The notes under the pieces are model-generated. The model was not told the origin of the DNA and ran no database searches. It worked only from the letters and a program-made list of their open reading frames with translations. From assembly GCF_900167155.1 (NCBI RefSeq), contig NZ_FUXU01000004.1, positions 62,001 to 126,000 on the forward strand: a DNA stretch of 64,000 nucleotides, in the 5' to 3' direction. Below are positions 40,330 to 49,733 of this stretch, piece by piece. The translations under genes were made by a program, and so were the position numbers. How positions within the stretch are numbered: the first letter of the stretch is position 1; every line of letters starts with the position of its first letter. The stretch is from Enterovibrio nigricans DSM 22720 (GTDB lineage: Bacteria; Pseudomonadota; Gammaproteobacteria; Enterobacterales; Vibrionaceae).

Positions 40330-41703
40330 ATGGGCGACGCCGAACGGAAATTCTTTGTGCTGGATACTAACATCCTGCTTCATGAACCTTTGGCTATCTA
40401 TTCCTTTCAAGAACATGACGTCGTCATCCCGATGACTGTCCTCGAAGAACTCGACAGAATTAAAGACAGCAAACGTGATATCGCCCGTGATGCACGTGTG
40501 GCTATTCGTGCGCTGGAAGATATTTTCAAAGACGCAACGCCAGATCAAATTACGGAAGGTATCGTTGTGGGTAAGGAGGGCAGTACAGGAACGGTCTCCA
40601 TACTCGCTGACTTTGAAATAAAAGAAACGGTGCAAGCATTTGCGGATAAAGCGGGCGACAACCGAATCCTTAACGCGGTGCTGTACCTTCAGGCGAAGCG
40701 TTCGCCACGCACCGTGGTGTTGGTGACAAAAGACATCAATATGCGTTTGCGTGCCAAAGGGGCAGGCGTGCGTTACGTCGAAGATTACCGCACTGACCAG
40801 CTGATTGATGATGTCCGGTTACTGACCAAAGGCTTCCAAGTCTTTGACGGCAGCTTTTGGGATCAAGTTGGGCAAGTTGAATCACAAAATAGTGGGCGTT
40901 CTACGCTCCACACTATGCCTAGAAACATGATTGATAACACCTTTGTTAACCAATACATTCTTGATGAAAGTGATGAGTTTGCCGGGCGTGTTGTTGGCCT
41001 AGACGCGGACAAACTTCATCTAAAAGATATCAGTCGTGAACGTTTGATGCACCGAGAGGCTTGGGGGGTGCGCCCTAAGAATATTTATCAGGGCATGGCG
41101 ATGGATGCGTTGTTGGATCCTAATGTCGATTTGGTCATTCTTACCGGACCTGCAGGGTGCGGGAAAACAATCCTTGCGATGGCGGCAGCGCTTGAGCAAG
41201 TGGTTGAAAAAGGGATGTATGACAAAATCATCGTGACGCGAAACACGCCGGAGATTGCCGAATCTATTGGCTTCTTGCCTGGCACGGAAGAAGAGAAGAT
41301 GCTGCCGTGGCTCGGGGCGGTAACCGATACATTGGAAGCCCTGCATAAAAACGATGAATGTGCCGATGGCTCAATGCGGTACATCATGGACAAAGCCAAT
41401 ATCCAGTTTAAATCCATCAACTTTATGCGTGGTCGTTCTATTCAGGATGCGTTTGTCATATTGGATGAGTGTCAGAACCTCACTGCCTCGCAATTGAAAA
41501 CCATCATTACGCGCTGTGGGGAAGGAACCAAAATCGTCTGTTCTGGTAACTTAGCGCAAATTGACAGCCCATACCTGACACCGGTGACGTCAGGGCTTAC
41601 TTACATCGTGGAAAGATTTAAGAATTTTGAAGGTAGCGCGTGCGTGTACCTAAATGGGGTTGTACGTAGTCGTCTTGCAGAGTTTGCTGAAGAAAACCTC
41701 TAA
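40330..41703 (+). CDS. PIN domain-PhoH family ATPase
   Basis: 457 residues. N-terminal PIN nuclease domain (about 1-140, beginning FFVLDTNILLHEP, with acidic residues typical of PIN) and C-terminal PhoH ATPase (Walker A GPAGCGKTILAMAA at about 270, Walker B VILDECQNL near 380). This architecture (PhoH2/YlaK type) is thought to act in RNA unwinding and cleavage; a role in RNA metabolism is inferred. The ATG at 40330 is 6 bases after aaggaggt; the GTG at 40324 overlaps that site and is less likely. Not a phosphate-starvation gene by evidence here. Confidence 0.92.
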   Translation: MGDAERKFFVLDTNILLHEPLAIYSFQEHDVVIPMTVLEELDRIKDSKRDIARDARVAIRALEDIFKDATPDQITEGIVVGKEGSTGTVSILADFEIKETVQAFADKAGDNRILNAVLYLQAKRSPRTVVLVTKDINMRLRAKGAGVRYVEDYRTDQLIDDVRLLTKGFQVFDGSFWDQVGQVESQNSGRSTLHTMPRNMIDNTFVNQYILDESDEFAGRVVGLDADKLHLKDISRERLMHREAWGVRPKNIYQGMAMDALLDPNVDLVILTGPAGCGKTILAMAAALEQVVEKGMYDKIIVTRNTPEIAESIGFLPGTEEEKMLPWLGAVTDTLEALHKNDECADGSMRYIMDKANIQFKSINFMRGRSIQDAFVILDECQNLTASQLKTIITRCGEGTKIVCSGNLAQIDSPYLTPVTSGLTYIVERFKNFEGSACVYLNGVVRSRLAEFAEENL

Positions 41704-41722
41704 CGAGGATGGTAACAATGTT

Positions 41723-41756
41723 AAGGGCAGCCACGTGTTGGCTGCCCTTTTGTATT
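41723..41756. terminator. Bidirectional terminator after phoH and GGDEF gene
   Basis: 10-bp stem aagggcagcc/ggctgccctt followed by T-rich DNA; between convergent genes. Confidence 0.88.
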
Positions 41757-41757
41757 T

Positions 41758-43191
41758 TTACGCCCAACGCCGTTCAGTGACGTTAGCATCATTATCTGTG
41801 TTATTGACCGTACTGTAGGGCTTATTTGCTCGCATTCTGGTGGTTGCAATTGTGACCAGTGTCTCCCCGTCTTCACCGTCATACGGGTAGCATGCGATTC
41901 CTTCGCTGAATGTGACGGGAATGATTTGTTGATCAATATGCAAGTGACTAAGCTGCAACACCTTTTTTAATTGTCGAATACGCTTCATTGCCTGAGTGCT
42001 TTCGGTTAGGTCAAACAATACTGCAAATTCGCCGCCGCCCAGACGTGCGATAACGGTACTGTCGCTAAATTGAAGACGGATCAGCTTGGTGAGATGTCTC
42101 AATGCCATATCACCCACGTCTTGACCGAAGCTTTCATTGATCTGTTTCAAGCTATCAATGTCCAACACGGCAACCACATACGGCGAAGGTGAAAAACGTT
42201 TATCTGCCATCAGGGTATAAAACTGATGGCGTGTTTTTGCACCGGTCAGCGTGTCACTTTGCACCACACACTCCAGACGCTCTTCTGACGATTTGAGTGC
42301 TTCAACCGCACTTTTTAGCTCTTCGGTTCGGCTTCTTAGCAATTTTCGATAGGAGAGCAAGCCCAACACCATGATCAGCATGGAGCCGATCAGTATGCTG
42401 AGTTGTGCATGCTTGTTCAGCCAAGGCAAGGCCGAGTGCAGTTTATTCTGTGGCAGCCATTTATCGTAGATGGCTTGTATATCATCAGGAGCAATCTTAT
42501 CGAGACCCTGTTCGATATCAGCCAGACTGTTTTGAGAGCCTTTGTTAACCGCAAAGTGAAGAGGGAAAGAGTAGAGTTTTCGCCTTGCAGTAAATTGCCC
42601 AGCATTGCCGGTGTGGCGCATATCGTATAAGGCAGTACTAAAGTCGTCGATGAAGATATCAACATCGCCTTTATAAGCGGCATCATTGAGCGAGCCAAAC
42701 GTAGGGAATAGTTTGATGTTTTCTTCTGGGATTCGCGACATCAAAAAAGCATGCTTAGTACTTTCTTTTACGGTACCCACGACGGCAGAGTCGAGCAAAT
42801 TCAGGTCATCAAAAGGTAGGTCTTTTTGTACAAAAAGGCTCACGTTGTAGCGTTTGAGTGGAAGTTCACGTGAAAACGCCAACGTCTCGGCACGCGTACC
42901 TGTGTAGCCTAAGCCACCATGCACTACGTTGTCTGTGTTTGCGACATACGTTAATGATTCACTCCAGGGGAGGAGGTTGAATTGCACATCTAGGTTGTTC
43001 GCTTTGGCGTAGAGTTGCCAATAATCGACCATGATGCCGTCAGCGTCACCCTCTTTATTTATAAAGGAGAATGGCTGCCAAGTGGATGATCCAGTAACGA
43101 TCAAAGGCTTTTCTTCGGCCATTGATGAGAAGGGGAATATAAAAGATAGCAACGTCAATGATATTGCGGTGAACTGGCGGGTGCTTGGCAT
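41758..43191 (-). CDS. Periplasmic SBP_bac_3 sensor with degenerate GGDEF (GGGEF) domain
   Basis: 477 residues: signal peptide (to about 25), a periplasmic solute-binding domain of the family 3 type (about 30-255, with TGSSTWQPFSFINKEG and WPLL-type features), one membrane helix (about 268-288), a coiled linker (about 290-315) and a GGDEF domain from about 320. The active-site motif is RLGGGEFAVLF: the third residue, normally Asp or Glu and needed for metal binding, is Gly. DIDSLKQINESFGQ keeps the first metal Asp, but His is replaced by Gln. No I-site RxxD is seen. Likely a c-di-GMP-related sensor that cannot make c-di-GMP itself; that is inference. Confidence 0.85.
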   Translation of the reverse strand: MPSTRQFTAISLTLLSFIFPFSSMAEEKPLIVTGSSTWQPFSFINKEGDADGIMVDYWQLYAKANNLDVQFNLLPWSESLTYVANTDNVVHGGLGYTGTRAETLAFSRELPLKRYNVSLFVQKDLPFDDLNLLDSAVVGTVKESTKHAFLMSRIPEENIKLFPTFGSLNDAAYKGDVDIFIDDFSTALYDMRHTGNAGQFTARRKLYSFPLHFAVNKGSQNSLADIEQGLDKIAPDDIQAIYDKWLPQNKLHSALPWLNKHAQLSILIGSMLIMVLGLLSYRKLLRSRTEELKSAVEALKSSEERLECVVQSDTLTGAKTRHQFYTLMADKRFSPSPYVVAVLDIDSLKQINESFGQDVGDMALRHLTKLIRLQFSDSTVIARLGGGEFAVLFDLTESTQAMKRIRQLKKVLQLSHLHIDQQIIPVTFSEGIACYPYDGEDGETLVTIATTRMRANKPYSTVNNTDNDANVTERRWA

Positions 43192-43306
43192 ATACTTAAA
43201 ACTCGATTGACCAACCTGTCTAGATTTTCTGTCGGGAGATTATACGCAAGCAGGGGGTGTGTTGGAAATGGAAAAGTGGTTTTTTGTCAATATGTTGATT
43301 TGTGTT

Positions 43307-43330
43307 AATTTGCAACCATCATCGCAAATT
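43307..43330. repeat. 7-bp inverted repeat between two GGDEF genes
   Basis: aatttgc (43307-43313) and gcaaatt (43324-43330), spacer 10 bases; may be an operator or part of a weak hairpin downstream of the second GGDEF gene. Confidence 0.35.
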
Positions 43331-43373
43331 CGCGCACTCCAAAATGGTTGAAGCACGCAAATGTTGCAATTAT

Positions 43374-44375
43374 TTAGAAAAGCTCCACATCGTCTTCGGG
43401 AACGAGCGATTGCAGTTCACCTGTCGCGATAAGATCTTCATAGAATGCCACTTGGTTGCGACCGTTTTGTTTGGCTTTATACAACGCCTGGTCGGCAAAA
43501 CCTAACACGGTAATAGCATTCAGTTCCTGATCGTTGATGGATGCCGCCCCCATGGAGATTGACACGTCTTTGGCTTGACCATAATCGCGTTCATTAACAC
43601 TTTCAATAAAGTGGCGGATGGTCTTTTCCACTTCTTCACGCGATTGAGGGTGCATGATGACAACAAATTCATCCCCGCCATAGCGGAAGAGGATGTCTTC
43701 TTCGTTGAAGGCTTTTTTCATCAGCGCCGTGATAAGTAAAATGACTTCATCACCAAACACATGACCCAGAGCATCATTGATGAGCTTGAAGTGATCGATG
43801 TCGAAGATACAGACCCAGTGATGATGGCTAGGGTCGTCTGTGATGCTGCTGCCTTGGATCAAAAAACGGTCAAGCAAGAGGTCAATTTTAGTGGTCAGCA
43901 CCTTGCGGTTATAGAGGCCTGTTAAACCATCTCGCTCACTGGCAGAAATGATTTTCTGATAATTTTCGTAGATCCGCGCAAGCCCCTCAATGAGCTGAAC
44001 TTCATCGCCTTTAAGTTGGTCTGTCTTGCAAAAAACCACACCGTGAATCTCATCTTTCTCTCCATAGCGCACGGGCACAGCGAGCAAAGACTGGTTCTCA
44101 GTTTTACAATACTCAACGACATTTTCACCCGTTGCAATGCAATCACGAAGCACTCGCTCAATGGCATCTTTCTCTTCTTCGTAGAGAAAAATGTCGGAGC
44201 AAGCAACAACCAGAAACTCGGGCGAAGTCTCAGGGTTATAGTCCAACACCAAAACCTGATTTGCCGGTGTGAGCTGAAGAACGGTGGTGATCAGGCTTTC
44301 AGAAATGGTATCGGACTCTGTTTGTGCAGTAATGTCTACCACTGAGTCCAGCACATCAATACTGGTAACAGTCAC
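43374..44375 (-). CDS. GAF-GGDEF diguanylate cyclase
   Basis: 333 residues from a GTG start (TVTSIDVLDSVVD) preceded by aagagagatg; the frame is open 22 codons more upstream to 44441, but that part is basic and unlike the rest. N-terminal GAF-like domain (about 15-160) without a signal peptide, then a GGDEF domain with a canonical active site YGGDEFVVIM and DIDHFKLINDALGH. I see no RxxD inhibition site at the usual place. It should make c-di-GMP in the cytoplasm; the ligand of the GAF domain is unknown. It lies 182 bases upstream of the GGGEF gene on the same strand. Confidence 0.85.
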   Translation of the reverse strand: MTVTSIDVLDSVVDITAQTESDTISESLITTVLQLTPANQVLVLDYNPETSPEFLVVACSDIFLYEEEKDAIERVLRDCIATGENVVEYCKTENQSLLAVPVRYGEKDEIHGVVFCKTDQLKGDEVQLIEGLARIYENYQKIISASERDGLTGLYNRKVLTTKIDLLLDRFLIQGSSITDDPSHHHWVCIFDIDHFKLINDALGHVFGDEVILLITALMKKAFNEEDILFRYGGDEFVVIMHPQSREEVEKTIRHFIESVNERDYGQAKDVSISMGAASINDQELNAITVLGFADQALYKAKQNGRNQVAFYEDLIATGELQSLVPEDDVELF

Positions 44376-44468
44376 AATCGCATCTCTCTTTTGATATGAA
44401 TGTCTTAAGAACAAGTATAGATGCGGTTGATTGATGCGCAATGTTTGTCACAATTGCGCATTTTATCG

Positions 44469-45158
44469 CTAGGATAGATACGTTTTTATCGTTTCATTTT
44501 TCACATTAAGTTCTGAAATATCAATGTAATGTGCAACGGTTCCATTGTCAATGATAAGCACTTTGTCTGCAATCGCCACGGCATCTTCTGGGTGGTGCGT
44601 CACCATTAGGATGGTGGACCCGAATTGTTGTGCAAGCTGTTTTACTTGAGAGAGCATTTCTTTTCGAAGCGAAGGGTCTAATGCTGAAAATGGTTCATCT
44701 AATAGCAGCAATGGGCGGTCTCGAACCAAGCATCTGGCCAATGCGACGCGTTGCTTTTGTCCCCCAGAGAGTTGCCCGGGCAAGCGGTCGAGATAAGCGT
44801 CAAGTCCAACCGCTTCAGCCGACAGCTTAATACGTGTTTTATCCGCGGTTGTTAAGGACAAACGTGGTGAGATCCCCAACGCTATATTGTCAAAAGCACT
44901 CAGGTGGCTGAACAGGTTATGTTCTTGGAAAAGCACCGAAAGCGGCCGTTCGTGAGCAGGTTTGTCTGTGAACGCCTCACCATTGAACGTCACTTTTCCC
45001 TTGCTCGGTGATAGGAGACCACATAGTAAGGTGAGGAGTGTGCTCTTGCCTGCTCCACTCGGTCCTAGTATTGCCGTGATGGAACCAGCCTCTGCAGTAA
45101 AGGTAAAAGACAGCGCTTCTGTCTGGTACTGATAAGACAAATCACTGACGTTAAGCAT
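44469..45158 (-). CDS. thiQ: Thiamine ABC transporter ATP-binding protein
   Basis: 229 residues. Walker A GPSGAGKSTLL at about 33-43, signature LSGGQKQRVALARCL near 130-144, Walker B LLLLDEPFSALD near 149-160. Energises ThiBPQ, the importer of thiamine and its phosphates. Its start overlaps the thiP stop by 8 bases; last gene of the thiBPQ operon. Confidence 0.96.
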   Translation of the reverse strand: MLNVSDLSYQYQTEALSFTFTAEAGSITAILGPSGAGKSTLLTLLCGLLSPSKGKVTFNGEAFTDKPAHERPLSVLFQEHNLFSHLSAFDNIALGISPRLSLTTADKTRIKLSAEAVGLDAYLDRLPGQLSGGQKQRVALARCLVRDRPLLLLDEPFSALDPSLRKEMLSQVKQLAQQFGSTILMVTHHPEDAVAIADKVLIIDNGTVAHYIDISELNVKNETIKTYLS

Positions 45159-46743
45159 GACGCTTCCTCGCGATAACAGTTTCTATTAAGGCATAACTGC
45201 CAAGGCTCAAGCCAAAGAGAACAAGTGCGGCTGCCGCGCCGGCCTCCATTTGATAGCTTCCAACCAAGTGGAAGAGATACAACGGCAAGGTTTGAAAATC
45301 TTGACTGCCAACAAGCGCAATTGCACCTAGATCGCCCGTTGAGAGAACAAAGCTGATTGCCAATGCGCGACCAATAGGCGCACGAAGTGCACGCCACTCA
45401 ATCAGCGATAACCTGTTGAGACCTTTGATGCCGAGGCTATTACAAAGCCCCTGATATTGCTGCGCCAACTGGTACGCGGGTTGACTGAGTACCTTGACGA
45501 TATACGGCAATGCCATCAACGTATTTACCGTTAGCACCAGCCAGTATGGAGAGCTGAACACATCGATATGTTCTCGCAGCATCAAAAAGAATCCAGTACC
45601 CAAGACAACACTGGGAACGACCAAGACCAAAGATGCCGTCATCTCTAAGCCATCGGCCATCCGCGTTCTTGCGGAAAGCCGCCAGAAACGACTGGTCAAA
45701 ACAATGGTGCTACCTAGTGCAAAAGCACAGAGGGCGGTACCTGCCGCTATCTTCAGTGAATTAAGCGTTGCATGCCAAAGGGCTGGTTGAGTCAGCACAT
45801 CTATCGCTTTTGGATTTAGGCCGCTAAGTACCACTGATGCCAAAGGAGGCAACACCAATAACAGAGCTGCGCCAATCCAAAGCGTGTCCCAGACTTTTTC
45901 ATGTAGGCTATCTAGCTTCAAGGGCAGCGTAATATGGCTGTCTTTTCCTTGTTGCGATATTGGGCGAGAAAAACGCTGTGCAACCATATGGAATAAGCCG
46001 CAAAGCACCAACTGCCACAGTGCAAGAATAGCGCCTGTCTGTAAGTCGAAATCAAAACGGATTGCTTGATAAATCGCTAACTCAATCGTGGTGGCGCCGG
46101 GGCCACCACCTAGCGCCATCACGGTGGCGAAGCTGGTGAAGCAAAGCATGAAAACCAGCCCAATAGCATGGGGAAGTTGCTGTCTTATGTAGGGCCATTC
46201 GAGCAATCGAAACCGGTGCCAGCCACGCATGCCTAATTGATAGGCGAGACGCTGCTGATCGCTCGGCATTTGATCGAGTGCCTGTACTAACAATTGCACG
46301 GAGAAAGGCAAATTAAAGAAAACGTGCGCCAGTAAGATGCCAGATAGCCCGTAAATGCTGACATCCCAAGATAAACCGAGCTCGGGAAGCCAATCAGCGA
46401 GCAGGCCGCTCTTGCCGTAAATTGCCAAAATACCGAATACGCCAACCAGAACAGGAAGTACTAATGTCATCGAAAAGAGACGTAGCAACAGCTTCTTACC
46501 GGGAAACGTTCTACGGGATAACGCATGGGCGACGGGAATGGCCAGACCGACAGACAACAACGTCGATAGAAAAGCCTGCTTGATACTGAACAGAGTAACG
46601 TGTTGGAGGTAAGGGTCATGCCACAGTGACAATACATCCAGTGTCGGTGCTTGCATCACCAATGAAAACAACGCGGTGCCAATCAGCACCGCGATAATGG
46701 AAGCCGAGACAACACCCGGCCATGTGCGAGAAGGATTCAGCAC
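45151..46743 (-). CDS. thiP: Thiamine ABC transporter permease
   Basis: 530-residue inner-membrane permease with two fused binding-protein-dependent transport domains (about 12 helices). EAA loops can be seen near GMRGWHRFRLLEWPYIRQQLP (first half) and SLGIKGLNRLSLIEWRALRAP (second half). Lies 23 bases after thiB. Confidence 0.95.
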   Translation of the reverse strand: MLNPSRTWPGVVSASIIAVLIGTALFSLVMQAPTLDVLSLWHDPYLQHVTLFSIKQAFLSTLLSVGLAIPVAHALSRRTFPGKKLLLRLFSMTLVLPVLVGVFGILAIYGKSGLLADWLPELGLSWDVSIYGLSGILLAHVFFNLPFSVQLLVQALDQMPSDQQRLAYQLGMRGWHRFRLLEWPYIRQQLPHAIGLVFMLCFTSFATVMALGGGPGATTIELAIYQAIRFDFDLQTGAILALWQLVLCGLFHMVAQRFSRPISQQGKDSHITLPLKLDSLHEKVWDTLWIGAALLLVLPPLASVVLSGLNPKAIDVLTQPALWHATLNSLKIAAGTALCAFALGSTIVLTSRFWRLSARTRMADGLEMTASLVLVVPSVVLGTGFFLMLREHIDVFSSPYWLVLTVNTLMALPYIVKVLSQPAYQLAQQYQGLCNSLGIKGLNRLSLIEWRALRAPIGRALAISFVLSTGDLGAIALVGSQDFQTLPLYLFHLVGSYQMEAGAAAALVLFGLSLGSYALIETVIARKRHA

Positions 46744-46766
46744 GTTTTTCTATCACTCAGAATGGA

Positions 46767-47762
46767 TTAGTTTACTAATGCCGATTGCCATTCACGGATC
46801 CAGCTGCGACGGTTATCAGCCACCTTTTCTGGGGGAAATTGCAGGCTTTTCACGGGAACTGAAAGGGTTTCAAACCCCCCAGGTAAAGCGACGTTTGTGA
46901 CCGGATACATCCACTGGCCTGTTGGCACCGCATTTTGGAATCCGTCACTTAAAATGAACTGCATAAACTCATCGGCTAACGCTTGGTTATCAGAGCTTTT
47001 TACTTTGGCGGCGACTTCTACTTGTAAGTAGTGGCCTTCTTCAAAGTTTGCGCTGGTGTAGTTTGGATTTTTTTCCGCAATCAAATGATAGGCAGGCGAA
47101 GTGGTGTAAGAGAGCACCATGTCAGACTCGCCGTTCAAGAACATGCTATAGGCTTCTGACCATCCCTTAGTGACGGTTACAGTTTTCTTGGCCAACTGCT
47201 GCCATGCGTGTGATACATCATCGCCATAGACCGATTTCATCCACAACATTAACCCTTGCCCTGGCGTTGATGTCCGTGGATCTTGATAAATCACGGAAAT
47301 GTCGTCGCGCTTCTCTACCAGTTCTTTGAGACTTTTCGGCGGATTTTCCAATTTCGTTTTGTCATAGACAAAGGCAAAGTAACCGTAGTCGTAGGGGATG
47401 AAGGTGTCGTTGTTCCAGCCGTCAGGCAGTGTTACCGCCTTGGTATCAACATTGTGTGGTACCAGAAGGCCGGTTTTCTCCGCTTCTGTCATCAAATTGG
47501 TATCGATGCCCAACAATACGTCAGCTTTACTGTTTTTCCCTTCCAAACGCAGACGGTTCAAAATCGTGACACCATCTTCCAATGCAACAAGGTTCAACGT
47601 GCAACCGCATTGCTCTTCGAACGCTTTTTTCACCGCAGGGCCAGGGCCCCAATCTGCCGCGAAAGAGTCGTAGGTGTATACCGTCAATGTGTCTTTTTCC
47701 TCAGCCATTGCAGGACCTATCATGGTCGTTGCAACCAGCAGAGCTGAAAGGGAATATTTCAT
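46767..47762 (-). CDS. thiB: Thiamine-binding periplasmic protein
   Basis: 331 residues with a signal peptide (MKYSLSALLVATTMIGPAMA). The mature part begins EEKDTLTVYTYDSFAADWGPGP and matches TbpA/ThiB of E. coli. First gene of thiBPQ, directly behind a TPP riboswitch, so it is repressed by thiamine pyrophosphate. The ribosome-binding site is gtgagg. Confidence 0.95.
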   Translation of the reverse strand: MKYSLSALLVATTMIGPAMAEEKDTLTVYTYDSFAADWGPGPAVKKAFEEQCGCTLNLVALEDGVTILNRLRLEGKNSKADVLLGIDTNLMTEAEKTGLLVPHNVDTKAVTLPDGWNNDTFIPYDYGYFAFVYDKTKLENPPKSLKELVEKRDDISVIYQDPRTSTPGQGLMLWMKSVYGDDVSHAWQQLAKKTVTVTKGWSEAYSMFLNGESDMVLSYTTSPAYHLIAEKNPNYTSANFEEGHYLQVEVAAKVKSSDNQALADEFMQFILSDGFQNAVPTGQWMYPVTNVALPGGFETLSVPVKSLQFPPEKVADNRRSWIREWQSALVN

Positions 47763-47823
47763 TTTTGCCTCACGTCAATGTGTGGCGAGAGGAGAGGGTC
47801 GTAAACAGTCTGCTTACAACATC

Positions 47824-47930
47824 TCATTCCTACGCCAGCATTATCTGGTTCAGGTTTCGACTCAAACAGGGGTTGAGCCATGGGTTTAGCATTTGCATTC
47901 TCAGCCGACAGTGTCAGCTCCCCACGAGAT
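47824..47930 (-). promoter_or_regulatory. TPP riboswitch (THI element)
   Basis: On the minus strand the conserved core is present: GTGGGGAGC then GGCTGAGA (thiamine-binding pyrimidine site), and the 3' signature ACCTGAACCAGATAATG...GGCGTAGG. It precedes thiB by about 60 bases. No terminator T-run lies between it and thiB; a CCTCTCCTCTC stretch in that gap could pair with the ribosome-binding-site region, suggesting translational control. Confidence 0.93.
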
Positions 47931-47967
47931 GACAGCATTGTAAACTAATCGTGAAGCCAGATATAGC

Positions 47968-47990
47968 AAAGGGCACGTTGTGTGCCCTTT
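47968..47990 (-). terminator. Terminator after the DUF547 gene
   Basis: Stem aaagggcac/gtgcccttt. It separates the DUF547 gene from the thi operon, whose promoter must lie in the 40 bases between it and the riboswitch (tacaat resembles a -10 box). Confidence 0.75.
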
Positions 47991-48032
47991 GTTGAGAAAG
48001 AATAGAGGTAAAAGAAAACGGGGTGTATACGA

Positions 48033-48851
48033 CTAGGGTTGATTCAATTTCCAGTCATAGTCATATTTGATTTTCCCTGACCAGCTTTGCAGTTTTTGGC
48101 CATCACGATGGGCATCAATCGCTTTTAAAATTGCCTGTTCGTTGTTGCCAAAATCCACGCCATACCATTTATAAATGGAGGAAAGGGTGAGGGTGTTTCC
48201 TTCGATCATCACCCCTTTATCACTGTTGGTGAACTGTTTGGCAACGACATCCAATAAGGAAGTAATGTTCTCCCCTGTAAACGCGGTTTTTGCAAGATTT
48301 GGGCAGCCTAAACTTGCGCAATTCACCGCGTAATGAATGCGTTCATCCTTCCAGATAGGGCGCAATATGCGGTGTTCAATGTCGTTGAGGGTTAAAGTTT
48401 GTCCGGCGATGCGGGTCACGTCATCGTCCCAAGGCCCAAAGCTTAAAAAACCACCGAGCTTGGTGATCGATTTAATGGGGTATTCATTGAGTATCAGTTG
48501 AACTGTTAGGGCATTGTAGAGATTAACCCAGTAAGCAAACTGCTCATCTTTGTTGTAATTTCTCGGGTCTAACGCCGTGAGATCAACGATGTATTGATCG
48601 AGCAAGGCTTTGTCAGTAGGCGTCACCGCTGGGTAGTTAAAAAGGTTGTGTTGGCCTCGAACAATCAGATATTTGTCGAGTATTTGTTGCCATTTATTGT
48701 GGTCAAACGTTACTGCGTTGGCTTCATTACTTTGATCCCATATTGGCCATAAATCATTTTTCGGTGCAGCGTGTAGAATGGCTGGAAAGATCATGGCGGC
48801 TAAAATCGCAGAACGTAACAGTGTGCGAATAGACATCATCAAATAACTCAT
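48033..48851 (-). CDS. DUF547 domain secreted protein
   Basis: 272 residues with a signal peptide (cleavage after about residue 28, ILHA-APKNDL). The rest fits DUF547, with NYNKDEQFAYWVNLYNALTVQLILNEYPIKSI and HYAVNCASLGCPNLAKTAF, both characteristic; the two cysteines in CASLGC may form a disulfide. No function is established. Start at 48851 follows caggga. It lies 40 bases after the DUF4344 gene on the same strand and is probably cotranscribed with it. Confidence 0.85.
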   Translation of the reverse strand: MSYLMMSIRTLLRSAILAAMIFPAILHAAPKNDLWPIWDQSNEANAVTFDHNKWQQILDKYLIVRGQHNLFNYPAVTPTDKALLDQYIVDLTALDPRNYNKDEQFAYWVNLYNALTVQLILNEYPIKSITKLGGFLSFGPWDDDVTRIAGQTLTLNDIEHRILRPIWKDERIHYAVNCASLGCPNLAKTAFTGENITSLLDVVAKQFTNSDKGVMIEGNTLTLSSIYKWYGVDFGNNEQAILKAIDAHRDGQKLQSWSGKIKYDYDWKLNQP

Positions 48852-48891
48852 ATTTCCCTGAATGTATATGTAGACCGCGGTGTGGGTATTT

Positions 48892-49644
48892 TTATTCGTT
48901 TTCGTTGAGCATCTCTATCACGCGCATCCAGTTTCTGGTTTGAAGCTCAAACTCATAAGGGCAAAACTGGTCGCGCTCCATTTCAATCAGGTCTTCATCC
49001 ATAATGTCTGCATATTTCTTCGGGTTACTGCCATAGATCAGGCAAAGCGATTGGGCGTAGCGTTGTCCGTCTAAACTGTGCTCGTCCCACATCGCGACAT
49101 CGTCGAAATATTCGGTGTCCATGTCTTCAATGGCGAACAGGTCGACGCCCGCATAAGCCATGTCGTCGTTATAGTAATGGAGCATCATGAGTGTGGCGAA
49201 ATTATCGACGGCATCTTCCTCTTTGCCTAGCGCAGGGAAATCCCAAAGTGCGAGGTAGGCATGGCCATATTCATGCAGCAAGGTGTGGAGCACAGCCGCC
49301 TCTGTTGCTTCGTTTGACGTGAGGTCTTCTTGAGACGGTGGCACGCTGTCGAATCTTTCCTTGGCATAATGCACAAATTGGTACGGCATTTGGATAGTCA
49401 GGGTTTGAGGGTCAAACAATGGGCCGTCAAGATTGCCATAACGAATGGTGAGGATTTCAGGGACAGGCATTTCCGCATTGACGAGCTGAACCATATCTTT
49501 GGAAATGCTTTCTATTAACCTTTTTGCCTGCCGGTCATTTTTAGACGTCGGTGGGTCAAAGACGAGCACCGTGTTGGCCATGCTTTGTGTGACGGGAAGT
49601 AAAAATAGAAGCGCGAGTGTATAAATGTGAAAGCGAATTCGCAT
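48892..49644 (-). CDS. DUF4344 putative secreted metallopeptidase
   Basis: 250 residues with a signal peptide (about 1-23). The zinc motif HEYGHA (HExxH) is at about residues 124-129, followed by LGKEEDAVDNFATLM, which carries the likely third zinc ligand. Strong ribosome-binding site (aaggaagg). Family activity is not established; protease function is inferred from the motif. Periplasmic, next to a DUF547 gene. Confidence 0.82.
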   Translation of the reverse strand: MRIRFHIYTLALLFLLPVTQSMANTVLVFDPPTSKNDRQAKRLIESISKDMVQLVNAEMPVPEILTIRYGNLDGPLFDPQTLTIQMPYQFVHYAKERFDSVPPSQEDLTSNEATEAAVLHTLLHEYGHAYLALWDFPALGKEEDAVDNFATLMMLHYYNDDMAYAGVDLFAIEDMDTEYFDDVAMWDEHSLDGQRYAQSLCLIYGSNPKKYADIMDEDLIEMERDQFCPYEFELQTRNWMRVIEMLNENE

Positions 49645-49685
49645 GGTCGGCCTTCCTTAGCGGCAAGAATCTCTTCTAAGCATAG

Positions 49686-49711
49686 AAAAAGCCGACTCGT
49701 TGAGTCGGCTT
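49686..49711 (-). terminator. Terminator of the leuABCD operon
   Basis: Stem agccgactc/gagtcggct, followed on the minus strand by five Ts. Confidence 0.92.
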
Positions 49712-49733
49712 AGTAGCGAGATTAGATTTGCTA

